From Martinezella lusitana (GTDB taxonomy: Bacteria; Pseudomonadota; Alphaproteobacteria; Rhizobiales; Rhizobiaceae): a stretch of 64,000 nt of DNA. The first letter of the stretch is position 1. The number at the start of each line of letters is the position of its first letter. The notes beneath the pieces were generated by a model. That model ran no database searches. It saw nothing but the letters and a program-made list of their open reading frames with translations, and was not told the DNA's origin. The stretch covers positions 124,001-188,000 of the forward strand of contig NZ_WUEY01000013.1 in NCBI RefSeq assembly GCF_010668395.1. The letters are read 5' to 3'. Of the stretch, positions 27,225 through 35,689 are shown piece by piece. A program made the translations under genes and the position numbers.

Positions 27225-27245
27225 TGAAATTCCTATCTTGTAGTC

Positions 27246-27812
27246 ATGGCACGACCAAAAGAATTCGATGAAATGACGGCTCTGGATGCTGCGATCGGGG
27301 TTTTCCGCGATAAGGGATATGCTGCGACCTCGGCATCCACGCTCGTCGACGCGCTTCATATCGGCCGCCAGAGCCTCTACGACACGTTCGGCGACAAATG
27401 GCGTCTGTATCTCGAAGCCGTGCGTCGATATGCGGCACAGGAGACAGATGCGCATCTCGCTGCATTGAAAACGGGGCCGCGGGCTCTCGATGGTATCGAG
27501 GCCATGCTGATGCGGGTCGTGGCCACGGCCTCGGAAACCTGCCTCGGCGTCGGTTCGATCTGCGAATTCGGAACCACGCAGCCGGAACTTACGAAAATCC
27601 ATGAAGCCGCAGGCTTGCGCCTGCATTCCGCCGTCCTTGAACGGGTGCGTAGCGCGCAGAGCGAGGGCAGTATTGCTTCCGTCATCGACCCCGAGCAGGC
27701 AGCACAGTTCTTGACGGCAAATATCGCCGCAATCCGCGTGGCGGCCAGGGCCGGTTCGAGGGCCGAGGATCTCTCCGCTCTTGCCCGCCTTGCTCTTCGC
27801 GGCCTGCGTTAG
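27246..27812 (+). CDS. TetR-family regulator next to a quinone oxidoreductase
   Basis: A 188-aa TetR protein. The helix-turn-helix is in YAATSASTLVDALHIGRQSLYDTFGDKWRLYLEAV; the C-terminal domain carries a Cys pair (TASETCLGVGSICEFG) like redox- or quinone-responsive members such as the AcuR/YxaF-like group. It is 49 bp upstream of the oxidoreductase on the same strand, and a shared 17-bp motif precedes each gene, so it probably represses both itself and its partner. The inducer is unknown; an electrophile or quinone is a reasonable guess. Confidence 0.9.
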   Translation: MARPKEFDEMTALDAAIGVFRDKGYAATSASTLVDALHIGRQSLYDTFGDKWRLYLEAVRRYAAQETDAHLAALKTGPRALDGIEAMLMRVVATASETCLGVGSICEFGTTQPELTKIHEAAGLRLHSAVLERVRSAQSEGSIASVIDPEQAAQFLTANIAAIRVAARAGSRAEDLSALARLALRGLR

Positions 27813-27828
27813 GAATTTTTTTGCTTAA

Positions 27829-27845
27829 TTCTGGAACGATCATTC
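27829..27845. promoter_or_regulatory. TetR operator copy 2 (before the quinone oxidoreductase)
   Basis: TTCTGGAACGATCATTC, 16 bases before the oxidoreductase ATG. It matches copy 1 at 12 of 17 positions and contains the near-palindrome GAACGATCATTC. A second operator within the gap suggests the oxidoreductase has its own regulated promoter or a roadblock site. Confidence 0.6.
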
Positions 27846-27861
27846 AAATAAGGAGATGCAG

Positions 27862-28830
27862 ATGAAATCGATCGTCATGACCGCCGTCGGTGGTTCGAAC
27901 GTCCTGGAGTATGTCGACCGACCGGATCCGATTCCCGGCGTGGGAGAGGTTCTGGTGCAGGTCCATGCCGCCGGTGTGAATTTTATGGATATCGGCGTCC
28001 GGCAGGGAATGGCCTGGACGCATATGCCCAATCCCAAGACGCTTGGCGTCGAAGGCGCAGGAAGGGTGCTTGCGTTGGGCAAGGATGTCGCAAGCGTCAA
28101 GATTGGCGATCGTGTCGCCTGGGTCTATGCGCCCGGAAGTTACGCCGAGCGCGTCGTCATGCCCGAAGCCTCCCTGGTCAAGGTGCCTGACGCGATCGAT
28201 GATCGCACGGCCGCCGCGATCATCATGCAGGGGCTGACGGCCAGCCATTTCGCGACTGATTTCTATCCCGTGCAACCGGGCGACATCGCGCTCGTCCATG
28301 CAGCAGCAGGCGGTGTCGGCCTGCTGCTGACGCAGATCATCAAACTGCGCGGCGGCCATGTGATCGGCCGTGTCTCCAGTCAGGCCAAGGTCGATGTTGC
28401 GAAATCCGCGGGCGCCGACCATGTCATCGTCGATGCGGAAGGCAAATTCGCCGAAGAGGCCATCCGCTTGTCCGGCGGCGGGGGTGTCCATGTGGTCTAT
28501 GACGGCTCGGGTCCGACGACGTTTCAGGGCTCCCTGGATTCTCTTCGTCGGTCGGGGACCTTCTGCTGGTTCGGCCCGGTGCTGGGCGGCCCCGGTCCGC
28601 TCGATATCATGAGCCTGCCGCGCAGCATCAAGATCGGCTACGCCGTCTTCTCCGACCATATTCACACGCCGGAGCTGTTCAGGGCGCATTCGACCCAGCT
28701 CTTCGAATGGATCGAGCAAGGTAAACTGAAGGTCACCATAGGCGGGGTCTACCCGCTGGCGGACGCTCGGCGTGCGCATGAGAATATGGAGAGCCGCAGA
28801 ACGACGGGGAAATTGCTTCTTCTGCCTTGA
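27862..28830 (+). CDS. NADPH:quinone oxidoreductase (zeta-crystallin type MDR)
   Basis: A 322-aa zinc-free medium-chain reductase that reduces quinones or alpha,beta-enones with NADPH. It has the N-terminal GroES-like fold (GVNFMDIGVRQG), then the Rossmann segment HAAAGGVGLLLTQIIKLRG with the AAxGGVG nucleotide motif, and GADHVI. No zinc ligands are present. ATG 27862 is chosen because AGGAG sits six bases upstream; the earlier in-frame ATG 27856 abuts that AGGAG and cannot use it. It is likely controlled by the adjacent TetR protein. Confidence 0.92.
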   Translation: MKSIVMTAVGGSNVLEYVDRPDPIPGVGEVLVQVHAAGVNFMDIGVRQGMAWTHMPNPKTLGVEGAGRVLALGKDVASVKIGDRVAWVYAPGSYAERVVMPEASLVKVPDAIDDRTAAAIIMQGLTASHFATDFYPVQPGDIALVHAAAGGVGLLLTQIIKLRGGHVIGRVSSQAKVDVAKSAGADHVIVDAEGKFAEEAIRLSGGGGVHVVYDGSGPTTFQGSLDSLRRSGTFCWFGPVLGGPGPLDIMSLPRSIKIGYAVFSDHIHTPELFRAHSTQLFEWIEQGKLKVTIGGVYPLADARRAHENMESRRTTGKLLLLP

Positions 28831-28881
28831 CCAGGCAGACGGGCATCGAAGCCGGCAAGGCGACAGAGCTATCGGCCGGCG

Positions 28882-28910
28882 CGCGACCCGATCTCCAGGA
28901 CCGGGTCGCG
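28882..28910. terminator. Hairpin between convergent oxidoreductase and GCG_CRPN genes
   Basis: CGCGACCCG pairs perfectly with CGGGTCGCG around an 11-nt loop. There is no T run. It lies between the ends of two convergent genes and probably stops both. Confidence 0.5.
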
Positions 28911-28929
28911 TCCCAATCAGGATAGAGGC

Positions 28930-29187
28930 TTAGCGGTAGCGCCAGCCACCATGCCACCGCTCACGGTGCACCCAATAGCGGTGCCCATCCCAGTATCCGC
29001 GTCCCGGATAAAAGACGCCGACTGCCGGTCCGGCCGGCACAACGACGACCGGCCGTCCTTCGTTCGGGCGGCAATGGCCATAGGGACCACGATGAAAGCC
29101 GACGCCGCATCCCTCGCGCGCTTCGACCGGGGAGATCGTCGCAAAGCAAGCAGTTGCAGCAAAAGCCAGTAATATGATCTTTTTCAT
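28930..29187 (-). CDS. Small secreted GCG_CRPN-type protein
   Basis: An 85-aa precursor with a clear signal peptide (MKKIILLAFAATACFATISPVEA, cut near VEA-RE). The mature part begins with the GCGVGFHRGPYGHCRPNEG signature found in many rhizobial small periplasmic or outer-surface proteins, followed by a Val/Pro, then a Gly/Trp/His/Arg-rich tail (YWDGHRYWVHRERWHGGWRYR). GAGGAC precedes ATG 29187. The function of this family is unknown; the two Cys may form a disulfide and the His/Arg-rich tail may bind metal or anionic polymer. Confidence 0.82.
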   Translation of the reverse strand: MKKIILLAFAATACFATISPVEAREGCGVGFHRGPYGHCRPNEGRPVVVVPAGPAVGVFYPGRGYWDGHRYWVHRERWHGGWRYR

Positions 29188-29330
29188 GATGTCCTCATTC
29201 ATCCTTGAAGAGCTTAGGCTGTTGTCCCTTCAGCGATTGAACGGCCGTGATCGGCAAATCCGTCGCTGCGTCTCGATCAATTTTGCATTCACATCAGAAT
29301 CACATCGGGGAGGCCGGGCTTATGCGGCGC

Positions 29331-30347
29331 TCACGTCCTTAAGCTTAGCCGAAAACAGCACTTGCCGGCTAGCTCAGGACCGAATTTCGAGAATCCCGGA
29401 TGTGTGGCCGGCCTTTGCCGGGCATCCCTTGGCGGCGGGTACCACTTTTTTCCCATCCTGGGCATGCCCCGTGCCAAGGCACGCAGAACGGCCAGGAGCG
29501 TTTTGTATTGCTCTCCCGGGCACAGGCGACCGTCGGCGCCATAGGCAAAGAGAAGGCGACGCCCGGCAAAGATATGCGCCAGCCATAGTGCGAAGGCCAC
29601 GCCGATGCCCCAGCCCATCAGCGTGTCGCTCGCCCAATGAGCGCCTACCCACTGACGCGACAGGCAGATCAACACACCGACGGGCATGAATACCGGGCGG
29701 AGGCGGGGAAAGACGAGTGCCAGCGACATGGCCATGGCGCCTGCCGTGGCCGAATGTCCGGAAGGAAACGATGCGAAGTCGGAGTGAAAGGCGAAAGGTC
29801 GAAAGGAGAAGGCGCCGTTCGTCTGCAGGAGCTCCGGCCTGGCGCGGCCGATGACGTTCTTGGCAAGTGAATCGACAATGCCGCCGCCGGCAACCGCCAC
29901 GAAGATGAACGCCGCTGCGGCAGCGATGAGATCCGTGCCTGTGCGTATCGATTTCCGCAACGTTTGCGCCGGTGCGAGGATGGCGAATATCAGCAGGGCG
30001 CCGCTGAATGTGAGCTCAAGCAGCCCGGTGCCGAGACTGCTGATCCATTTGGCCATGCCACGCAACTGCTGAGGAAACGACGTCATCCAGATGCCCAGCG
30101 GATAATCGGCTGTCCACATGACGAACAATGACAGGACGAGGAAAATGGCGATGACGGCCAGTGGCCGCTCGAGAAATGCGCGATTTGCCGGAGGCGCAAC
30201 CACAGGCGCGTTGAAGACGCAGCGAAGTCCGGCGACCACGCGTCTGCAACCGGTGTCGGCAGATCGCTCCAGCGCTTTTTTCACAGCCCTTTGGCCTCGC
30301 CGCCATGCCCGCATAAAGCCGACTTTCCGTTGCCGTCGATCACTCAT
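29331..30347 (-). CDS. PAP2-family membrane phosphatase
   Basis: A 338-aa integral membrane phosphatase likely acting on lipid phosphates (phosphatidate, undecaprenyl pyrophosphate or lipid A phosphate) at the periplasmic face. The three catalytic motifs are complete: KNVIGRARP, PSGHS and SRQWVGAHWASD. Five or six transmembrane helices lie between about 65 and 265. A basic N-terminus of about 60 residues and a Cys/Arg-rich C-terminal tail of about 65 residues extend beyond the core; the tail is not conserved in style and may be a late addition. Confidence 0.9.
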   Translation of the reverse strand: MSDRRQRKVGFMRAWRRGQRAVKKALERSADTGCRRVVAGLRCVFNAPVVAPPANRAFLERPLAVIAIFLVLSLFVMWTADYPLGIWMTSFPQQLRGMAKWISSLGTGLLELTFSGALLIFAILAPAQTLRKSIRTGTDLIAAAAAFIFVAVAGGGIVDSLAKNVIGRARPELLQTNGAFSFRPFAFHSDFASFPSGHSATAGAMAMSLALVFPRLRPVFMPVGVLICLSRQWVGAHWASDTLMGWGIGVAFALWLAHIFAGRRLLFAYGADGRLCPGEQYKTLLAVLRALARGMPRMGKKWYPPPRDARQRPATHPGFSKFGPELAGKCCFRLSLRT

Positions 30348-30694
30348 CCATGAAGCCGGTGTTTGCGAACACGGATTTTCTCTTCATTTCCTTGAGGCAA
30401 GGCTGCTACAGCGACTCGCTGACAGCCGCCTGAAAGGCTGCAAACCCGGCGATTTTTGGCGTTGGCCCGCCCGCAATTTCCACCGCCCGCGGCGTTCGAC
30501 ATTGGTGGGCGCGGATTCATTTTCCGAAATGCTGCGGCTGTGGCAGGAGCGGTGGGATGGGCGGCGCCGAAAAAGACTTTATCGCCAATGGGATAATGGC
30601 GGAATCCGGTATTCTCGGGCGAAAGGCGCTGGGAGGATTGCCACAGCCGGCTTTTTTAGCGACAATTGCAGCAGCGTTCCGTGGGAGGAGCCTA
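30348..30694. other. 347-bp divergent intergenic region before the AcoR-like gene
   Basis: No convincing gene. An open frame from 30557 runs into the regulator gene but lacks family resemblance before 30695. A C/A-rich segment is followed by GCCGGCTTTTTT near 30650. Promoters for both flanking genes must be here; I cannot place them. Confidence 0.45.
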
Positions 30695-31645
30695 ATGCAC
30701 GAATATTCCGCGCATGCGGATCAGGTCTATGCGTCGGCGCAATCTGCGGCGGCAAGTTCGCCCGTCGTCGCCTCGTGGAGACGCTGCATGACGATGCATC
30801 GCCTTGCGCCGGAGGACAAGCGTTTGCCCATGCGGCTGACGGGGCAGGAATTCCAGGCGGCGCTTGAACGGTCGCAACGACTGGTTGCCGAAGCCTCGAA
30901 CGAGCTGGATCGTCTGTTCCTTGCGGTCGGGAAGGCCGGCTGCTGCCTGTTGCTGACCGATCGTGACGGCATTGCGCTCGAGCGGCGTGGCGCGATCGCC
31001 GACGACAAGGAGTTTCACGACCTTGGTCTGTGGACGGGTTCGGTGTGGACCGAAGCCAGCATCGGCACCAATGGTATCGGCACCGCGCTTGCCGACGAGC
31101 GGGCCGTCGCGATCTTTCGCGACCAGCATTTCTTCAGCTCCAATATCGACCTGAGCTGCACCACGGCCCCGATCCGCGATCATCGTGGCCAGCTTGCCGG
31201 CGCGCTCGACATTTCCACCTGCCGCGAGGATGTCAACGACGCGACATTGATGATCCTGTCGCAGACGGTGCGTGACGCGGCGGTGCGCATCGAGCTCAAT
31301 CTGTTCCGCAGTGCCTTTGCCGGTGCCCGTTTCGTCATGGTTCCGACGGATACGGCGTCCACTTCCGCGCTGCTGGCAGTCGACCGCAACGACCTCGTGC
31401 TCGGCGCAACGCGAGCGGCTCGTCTTGCGCTGAGGCTCGACGATCATCGCATTGCCGCTGGAATTCCCGCTTCCGATGTTCTGCGCGAGCAGGGGGCTGC
31501 GAGCGAGGATCTTCTCGAGGTCGAACGCGCGGCGCTGCTGCGGGCCCTTTCGCGCGCCAACGGCAATGTCTCTCAGGCAGCGACCGCGCTCGGCATGAGC
31601 CGTTCGACGCTGCATCGGAAGATGAAGCGGCTCAATCTGCACTGA
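30695..31645 (+). CDS. AcoR-like regulator: GAF domain plus Fis-type HTH, without AAA+ domain
   Basis: A 316-aa protein resembling the ends of AcoR/DhaR-type activators. The N-terminal part has the family start (VVASWRRCM..HRLAPE), a GAF domain (about 70-200: LLLTDRDGIALERRG, GTNGIGTALADERAVAIF, CTTAPIRD), and after a PAS-like linker the C-terminal Fis HTH_8 (LLRALSRANGNVSQAATALGMSRSTLHRKMKRL). The central sigma-54 AAA+ ATPase is absent, with no GAFTGA or Walker motif. GGAGGAG precedes ATG 30695. It lies 156 bp upstream of the aldehyde dehydrogenase, a usual target of such regulators. Confidence 0.85.
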   Translation: MHEYSAHADQVYASAQSAAASSPVVASWRRCMTMHRLAPEDKRLPMRLTGQEFQAALERSQRLVAEASNELDRLFLAVGKAGCCLLLTDRDGIALERRGAIADDKEFHDLGLWTGSVWTEASIGTNGIGTALADERAVAIFRDQHFFSSNIDLSCTTAPIRDHRGQLAGALDISTCREDVNDATLMILSQTVRDAAVRIELNLFRSAFAGARFVMVPTDTASTSALLAVDRNDLVLGATRAARLALRLDDHRIAAGIPASDVLREQGAASEDLLEVERAALLRALSRANGNVSQAATALGMSRSTLHRKMKRLNLH

Positions 31646-31801
31646 ATTGCCGCCAGGGACACATTCGGTCGAGCAGATGTCGCATGGTTGCGACACTGTG
31701 CGCTGCAGCATGAGGCGCCGACCCTACCGCCCGAAGGCATATGCACGCACACTTCTCTCATTGGGTTCATTTACCGGACCTGCCGACCAAGGGAGGATGG
31801 C

Positions 31802-33310
31802 ATGCTGCATCAGAAGATCGTCGAATCTCCGTTCAAGCTGAAATATGGCAACTATATCGGTGGCGAGTGGCGCGACCCGATCGGCGGCAAGTATTTCGAC
31901 AACCTGACGCCGATCACAGGCGGCAAGATCTGCGAAATTCCGCGCTCCGACGAGAAGGATATCAATGCCGCTCTCGATGCCGCCCATGCGGCAAAGGACA
32001 AGTGGGGCAAGACGTCGACGACCGATCGCTCCAACATCCTGATGAAGATCGCCCAGCGCATGGAAGACAAGCTCGAGGTGCTGGCGCAGGCGGAAAGCTG
32101 GGACAACGGCAAGCCGATCCGCGAAACCATGGCTGCCGACATTCCGCTGGCCATCGATCATTTCCGTTATTTTGCTTCCTGCATCCGCGCCCAGGAAGGT
32201 TCGATCGGCGAGATCGACCACGATACCGTCGCCTATCACTTCCATGAGCCGCTCGGGGTCGTCGGCCAGATCATTCCGTGGAACTTCCCGATCCTGATGG
32301 CGGCCTGGAAACTTGCCCCGGCACTCGCCGCCGGCAATTGCGTCGTCATCAAGCCAGCCGAGCAGACGCCGGCCTCGCTTCTGGTCTGGGCCGAGCTGGT
32401 TGGTGATCTCTTGCCGCCGGGCGTTCTCAACATCGTCAATGGCTTCGGCCTGGAGGCCGGCAAGCCGCTGGCGACCAGCCCGCGTATCGCCAAGATCGCG
32501 TTTACCGGCGAGACGACGACTGGCCGGCTGATCATGCAGTATGCCAGCCAGAACCTTATCCCCGTCACGCTCGAGCTCGGCGGCAAGTCGCCGAACATCT
32601 TCTTTGCCGATGTCGCGGCCGAGGACGATGATTTCTTTGACAAGGCACTCGAAGGCTTTGCGATGTTCGCGCTGAACCAGGGCGAAGTCTGCACATGCCC
32701 CAGCCGCGCATTGATCCAGGAATCGGTCTACGACCGCTTCATGGAAAGGGCCATCAAGCGCGTGGAAGCGATCAAGCAGGGCAACCCGCTGGATTCCGCG
32801 ACCATGATCGGCGCCCAGGCGTCGAGCGAGCAGATGGAGAAGATCCTCTCCTATCTCGATATTGGCAGACAGGAAGGTGCCGAAGTCCTGACGGGCGGCG
32901 CACGCGCCGATCTCGGTGGGGAGCTGGCGAGCGGCTATTACATCAAGCCGACCATCTTCAAGGGCCACAACAAGATGCGCATCTTCCAGGAGGAGATCTT
33001 CGGCCCGGTCGTGTCGGTGACGACCTTCAAGGATGAGAAGGAAGCGCTCGAAATCGCCAACGACACGCTTTACGGTCTCGGCGCCGGCGTGTGGACCCGC
33101 GACGGCAACCGCGCCTATCGCTTCGGCCGCGAGATCCAGGCCGGCCGTGTCTGGACCAATTGCTACCATGCCTATCCGGCGCATGCGGCCTTCGGCGGCT
33201 ACAAGCAATCCGGCATCGGTCGCGAGAACCACAAGATGATGCTCGATCACTACCAGCAGACCAAGAACATGCTGGTGAGCTACAGCCCGAAGGCGCTCGG
33301 TTTCTTCTGA
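31802..33310 (+). CDS. NAD-dependent aldehyde dehydrogenase (ExaC/AcoD type)
   Basis: A 502-aa ALDH that oxidises acetaldehyde or other short or aromatic aldehydes to acids. It opens [16 protein letters not shown] as in ExaC/AcoD enzymes and has PWNFPILM, general base Glu in LELGGKSPN and catalytic Cys297 in [17 protein letters not shown] precedes ATG 31802. It is followed by DUF779, which commonly accompanies this ALDH class, and preceded by an AcoR-like regulator. The group is a typical aldehyde-detoxification or alcohol-catabolism unit. Confidence 0.93.
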   Translation: MLHQKIVESPFKLKYGNYIGGEWRDPIGGKYFDNLTPITGGKICEIPRSDEKDINAALDAAHAAKDKWGKTSTTDRSNILMKIAQRMEDKLEVLAQAESWDNGKPIRETMAADIPLAIDHFRYFASCIRAQEGSIGEIDHDTVAYHFHEPLGVVGQIIPWNFPILMAAWKLAPALAAGNCVVIKPAEQTPASLLVWAELVGDLLPPGVLNIVNGFGLEAGKPLATSPRIAKIAFTGETTTGRLIMQYASQNLIPVTLELGGKSPNIFFADVAAEDDDFFDKALEGFAMFALNQGEVCTCPSRALIQESVYDRFMERAIKRVEAIKQGNPLDSATMIGAQASSEQMEKILSYLDIGRQEGAEVLTGGARADLGGELASGYYIKPTIFKGHNKMRIFQEEIFGPVVSVTTFKDEKEALEIANDTLYGLGAGVWTRDGNRAYRFGREIQAGRVWTNCYHAYPAHAAFGGYKQSGIGRENHKMMLDHYQQTKNMLVSYSPKALGFF

Positions 33311-33332
33311 GACCTCCCAACAAAGCCAATGA

Positions 33333-33356
33333 GGCTCCCAGCGGAAGCTGGGGGCC
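33333..33356 (+). ncRNA. GNRA-capped hairpin between aldehyde dehydrogenase and DUF779
   Basis: GGCTCCCAGC-GGAA-GCTGGGGGCC: 10 paired bases (one U-G) closed by a GGAA tetraloop of the stable GNRA class. No T run follows. An upstream AGCC-AATGA-GGCT could form instead. It may be an mRNA processing or stability element that sets the ratio of the two products; not a known RNA family. Confidence 0.4.
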
Positions 33357-33392
33357 TTCAAGCATTTGCACTGAGACGATTGGAGGATGGTC

Positions 33393-33785
33393 ATGGACGA
33401 CAATGGCTTAGAGCCGCGGGTGTTGGCGACCGACAAGGCGCTCGAGCTGATCCGCGAGATACAGCAGGACCATCCCGACATCCTTTTCCACCAGTCGGGC
33501 GGCTGCTGCGACGGCTCTTCGCCGATGTGCTATCCGACGAACGAATTCATGGTCGGCGACAACGACGTCAAGCTCGGGGAGATCGGCGGCGTGCCCGTCT
33601 ATATCAGCGGCAGCCAGTTCGAGGCCTGGAAACATACCCAGCTTATCATCGACGTCGTTCCCGGCCGCGGCGGCATGTTTTCCCTCGACAATGGGCGGGA
33701 GAAGCGTTTTCTTACCCGCTCCCGCCTCTTTGGCGGCGGCGAGGCTTGTGCCGTTCCGGATATTCGCCGGCCGCCGGCGCCATAA
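33393..33785 (+). CDS. DUF779 protein, partner of the aldehyde dehydrogenase
   Basis: A 130-aa DUF779 protein with the conserved FHQSGGCCDGSSPMCYP segment (paired Cys plus a third Cys) and VYISGSQFEAWKHTQLIIDVV. The family is nearly always encoded beside ALDH or alcohol dehydrogenase genes; its role is not established, though the Cys cluster suggests metal or thiol chemistry. ATG 33393 is chosen because GGAGG lies six bases upstream; the earlier ATG at 33387 abuts GGAGG. It is 82 bp behind the dehydrogenase in the same direction. Confidence 0.88.
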   Translation: MDDNGLEPRVLATDKALELIREIQQDHPDILFHQSGGCCDGSSPMCYPTNEFMVGDNDVKLGEIGGVPVYISGSQFEAWKHTQLIIDVVPGRGGMFSLDNGREKRFLTRSRLFGGGEACAVPDIRRPPAP

Positions 33786-33877
33786 ATCACGTTGTAAACG
33801 GCGTGTAGTATTCGCCTAATACCCGCGCGTTGCGATGCTTTGCTAAAGTGCAGACGTTGGTTTTTAGGGAGGAAGAC

Positions 33878-34474
33878 ATGCCAGCAGCAAAGATCCTGAT
33901 GATTACCGGTGATTTCACCGAAGACTACGAAACCATGGTGCCGTTTCAGACGCTGCTTGCCTGCGGCTATACGGTGCATGCCGTTTGCCCCGGCAAGAAT
34001 GCCGGTGAGACGGTGGCGACGGCCATTCACGACTTCGAAGGCGACCAGACCTATTCCGAAAAGCGCGGCCATAATTTTGCGTTGAACGCAACGTTTGCCA
34101 GCATCCGTGCCGAGGATTACGATGCGCTCGTCGTTCCGGGCGGCCGTGCGCCGGAATATCTCCGTCTGAACCCCGACGTCATCAAGGCGGTGCAGCATTT
34201 CTTCGAGGCGGACAAGCCGGTTGCCGCTATTTGCCACGGCGCGCAATTGCTCGCCGCTGCGGGCGTTCTCAAGGGGCGCACCTGCTCGGCCTATCCCGCC
34301 TGCCGGCCCGAAGTGGAGCTTGCAGGCGGCACTTACGCCGATATCGCCATCAACGACGCCGTCGCGGACGGCAAGCTCGTAACCGCACCGGCCTGGCCGG
34401 CGCATCCGTCATGGTTGCGCCAGTTCATGGCCGTGCTTGACGCCAACGCGTTGTCGCAGGCAAACGCCGCCTGA
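33878..34474 (+). CDS. DJ-1/PfpI-family protein
   Basis: A 198-aa DJ-1/PfpI protein. The nucleophile Cys is in [18 protein letters not shown] and the acidic partner in [20 protein letters not shown] is the family elbow. Members include glyoxalase/deglycase-like and peptidase-like proteins active against reactive aldehydes, which agrees with the aldehyde dehydrogenase nearby. GGGAGGAAGAC precedes ATG 33878. The RHH gene follows after 21 bp and is probably in the same transcript. Confidence 0.9.
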   Translation: MPAAKILMITGDFTEDYETMVPFQTLLACGYTVHAVCPGKNAGETVATAIHDFEGDQTYSEKRGHNFALNATFASIRAEDYDALVVPGGRAPEYLRLNPDVIKAVQHFFEADKPVAAICHGAQLLAAAGVLKGRTCSAYPACRPEVELAGGTYADIAINDAVADGKLVTAPAWPAHPSWLRQFMAVLDANALSQANAA

Positions 34475-34495
34475 ACCAGAAGAAAGGGAACGCGC

Positions 34496-34846
34496 ATGTG
34501 CGAATTGTTCATCAAGGCCGATGCCAGGCTCTGGGAAAGCACCACGCGTTCCCTGCGCATCGACGGCATGGTGACCAGCGTGAGGCTGGAGAACTTTTTC
34601 TGGTCGAAGCTGGAGGAAATCGCACGGCGCGACCGCATGAACGTGGTGCAGCTGATTACAAAGCTGCACCATGAATCGATCGACGCCGGCCACGATCTCG
34701 GCAATTTCACGTCGTTCCTGCGTGTCTGCTGCGCGCGCTATATCGACTTGCAGCTTGCCGGCGACATTTCGCGAGATCTTTCCCAGCCGATCGCCGGTGT
34801 CGACGCCCCTGCCATCCTGGGGCGGGAGCGTTTGAAATATCATTGA
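34496..34846 (+). CDS. Ribbon-helix-helix domain protein
   Basis: A 116-aa protein with a C-terminal region like rhizobial RHH_4-type proteins (TSVRLENFFWSKLEEIARRDRMNVVQLITKLHHE), which bind DNA as dimers through the SVRL strand. The N-terminal MCELFIKADARLWESTTRSLRIDG and the later NFTSFLRVCCARYI are also typical. It follows the DJ-1 gene by 21 bp. No operator is evident; targets are unknown. Confidence 0.78.
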   Translation: MCELFIKADARLWESTTRSLRIDGMVTSVRLENFFWSKLEEIARRDRMNVVQLITKLHHESIDAGHDLGNFTSFLRVCCARYIDLQLAGDISRDLSQPIAGVDAPAILGRERLKYH

Positions 34847-34961
34847 TCGCATCGCGAGGGTGGTAAACCTGTCGCAGGGCTTTTGCTGAGCGTTGATGCG
34901 CCGACCGTCGGCTTGGGCATCGACCGGGGGCTTAAATGACCTTGGCGAAGCGATGCAACTT

Positions 34962-34983
34962 ATGGCAAAGTTTTCTTTGCCAT
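34962..34983. terminator. AT-rich perfect hairpin between RHH gene and hypothetical gene
   Basis: ATGGCAAAG-TTTT-CTTTGCCAT, nine perfect pairs, followed by TTTATAT. It is 115 bases after the RHH stop and 127 before the next gene. It may be a late terminator for the RHH transcript or a DNA-binding site; the two cannot be told apart by eye. Confidence 0.45.
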
Positions 34984-35109
34984 TTATATCCTGAGTTATA
35001 TAAGCCTTAACCAACCCTTGGTAGTGATCTTGTGTCGACTATCGCATGAGGCATAGAGCTTTGCGTCAGGCTTTCATGAAAGAGAAGCCGAAGCGCGCGA
35101 GGATTCGCG

Positions 35110-35667
35110 ATGACATCCGTTTCCAACATATCTTCGGTGGCGCTAACCATCCTGCGGGGGCTGAATGCCATTAGCACTGCAGCACCGCAACAACCAAAAT
35201 CCAGGGCCGACAATCTTATTGCCGCGGCAAGCGGCCAGGCTGACAAGATAGCAGCATCAAAGCAGCCGACGCCGGCGCAATCGAAAGTCTCCGAGGCATT
35301 TTTCGGCACAGACGGCAAAGCCGATCTCACAGCGATGAAGCTCGATCTCATCTATCGCACAGGCAAGGCGCTGGGCGTCGATCACGAAGACTACAGTTCG
35401 GTGCACGATTTTGCGAAGGCCATGCAAAAGGCCTATCACGAGCTGGAGCCTTCCGAGGTCAACAGGATTGAGCACGATCTCGGTCTGGATAAACTCGGTC
35501 TGTCACTGGAAGATGTGATCAACAGCGCCAGGGATCCCGAACGCAATGACAAGGTGACACGCGCGCTCAAGCAGCAGATGGACAAGGGCGAGGGCGGCGA
35601 CGCAAAGATGAGTCCGCAAGCGATTGTCGGGCCGGATGGCCTCTATGGTCTCTCTCCAGTCAAGTAG
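35110..35667 (+). CDS. Hypothetical protein (185 aa), soluble, helix-rich
   Basis: I do not recognise a named family. The N-terminus MTSVSNISSVALTILRGLNAI is mildly amphipathic and followed by a Ser/Ala/Gln-rich linker. The body (about 55-140) has a regular charged helical pattern (SEAFFGTDGKADLTAMKLDL, VHDFAKAMQKAYHELEPSE, EHDLGLDKLGLSLEDVINSA). The C-terminus ends in a Gly/Pro-rich tail. No signal peptide or membrane helix. It resembles flagellar/secreted-type soluble proteins only in general style. It stands alone; the ROK gene is convergent. Confidence 0.65.
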   Translation: MTSVSNISSVALTILRGLNAISTAAPQQPKSRADNLIAAASGQADKIAASKQPTPAQSKVSEAFFGTDGKADLTAMKLDLIYRTGKALGVDHEDYSSVHDFAKAMQKAYHELEPSEVNRIEHDLGLDKLGLSLEDVINSARDPERNDKVTRALKQQMDKGEGGDAKMSPQAIVGPDGLYGLSPVK

Positions 35668-35689
35668 CTGCAGCCTTTTGGCCCAAGTT

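Noticed and set aside
31724-33481. 585-codon minus-strand open frame opposite the aldehyde dehydrogenase
   Set aside because: Shadow of a highly conserved enzyme; no family resemblance.
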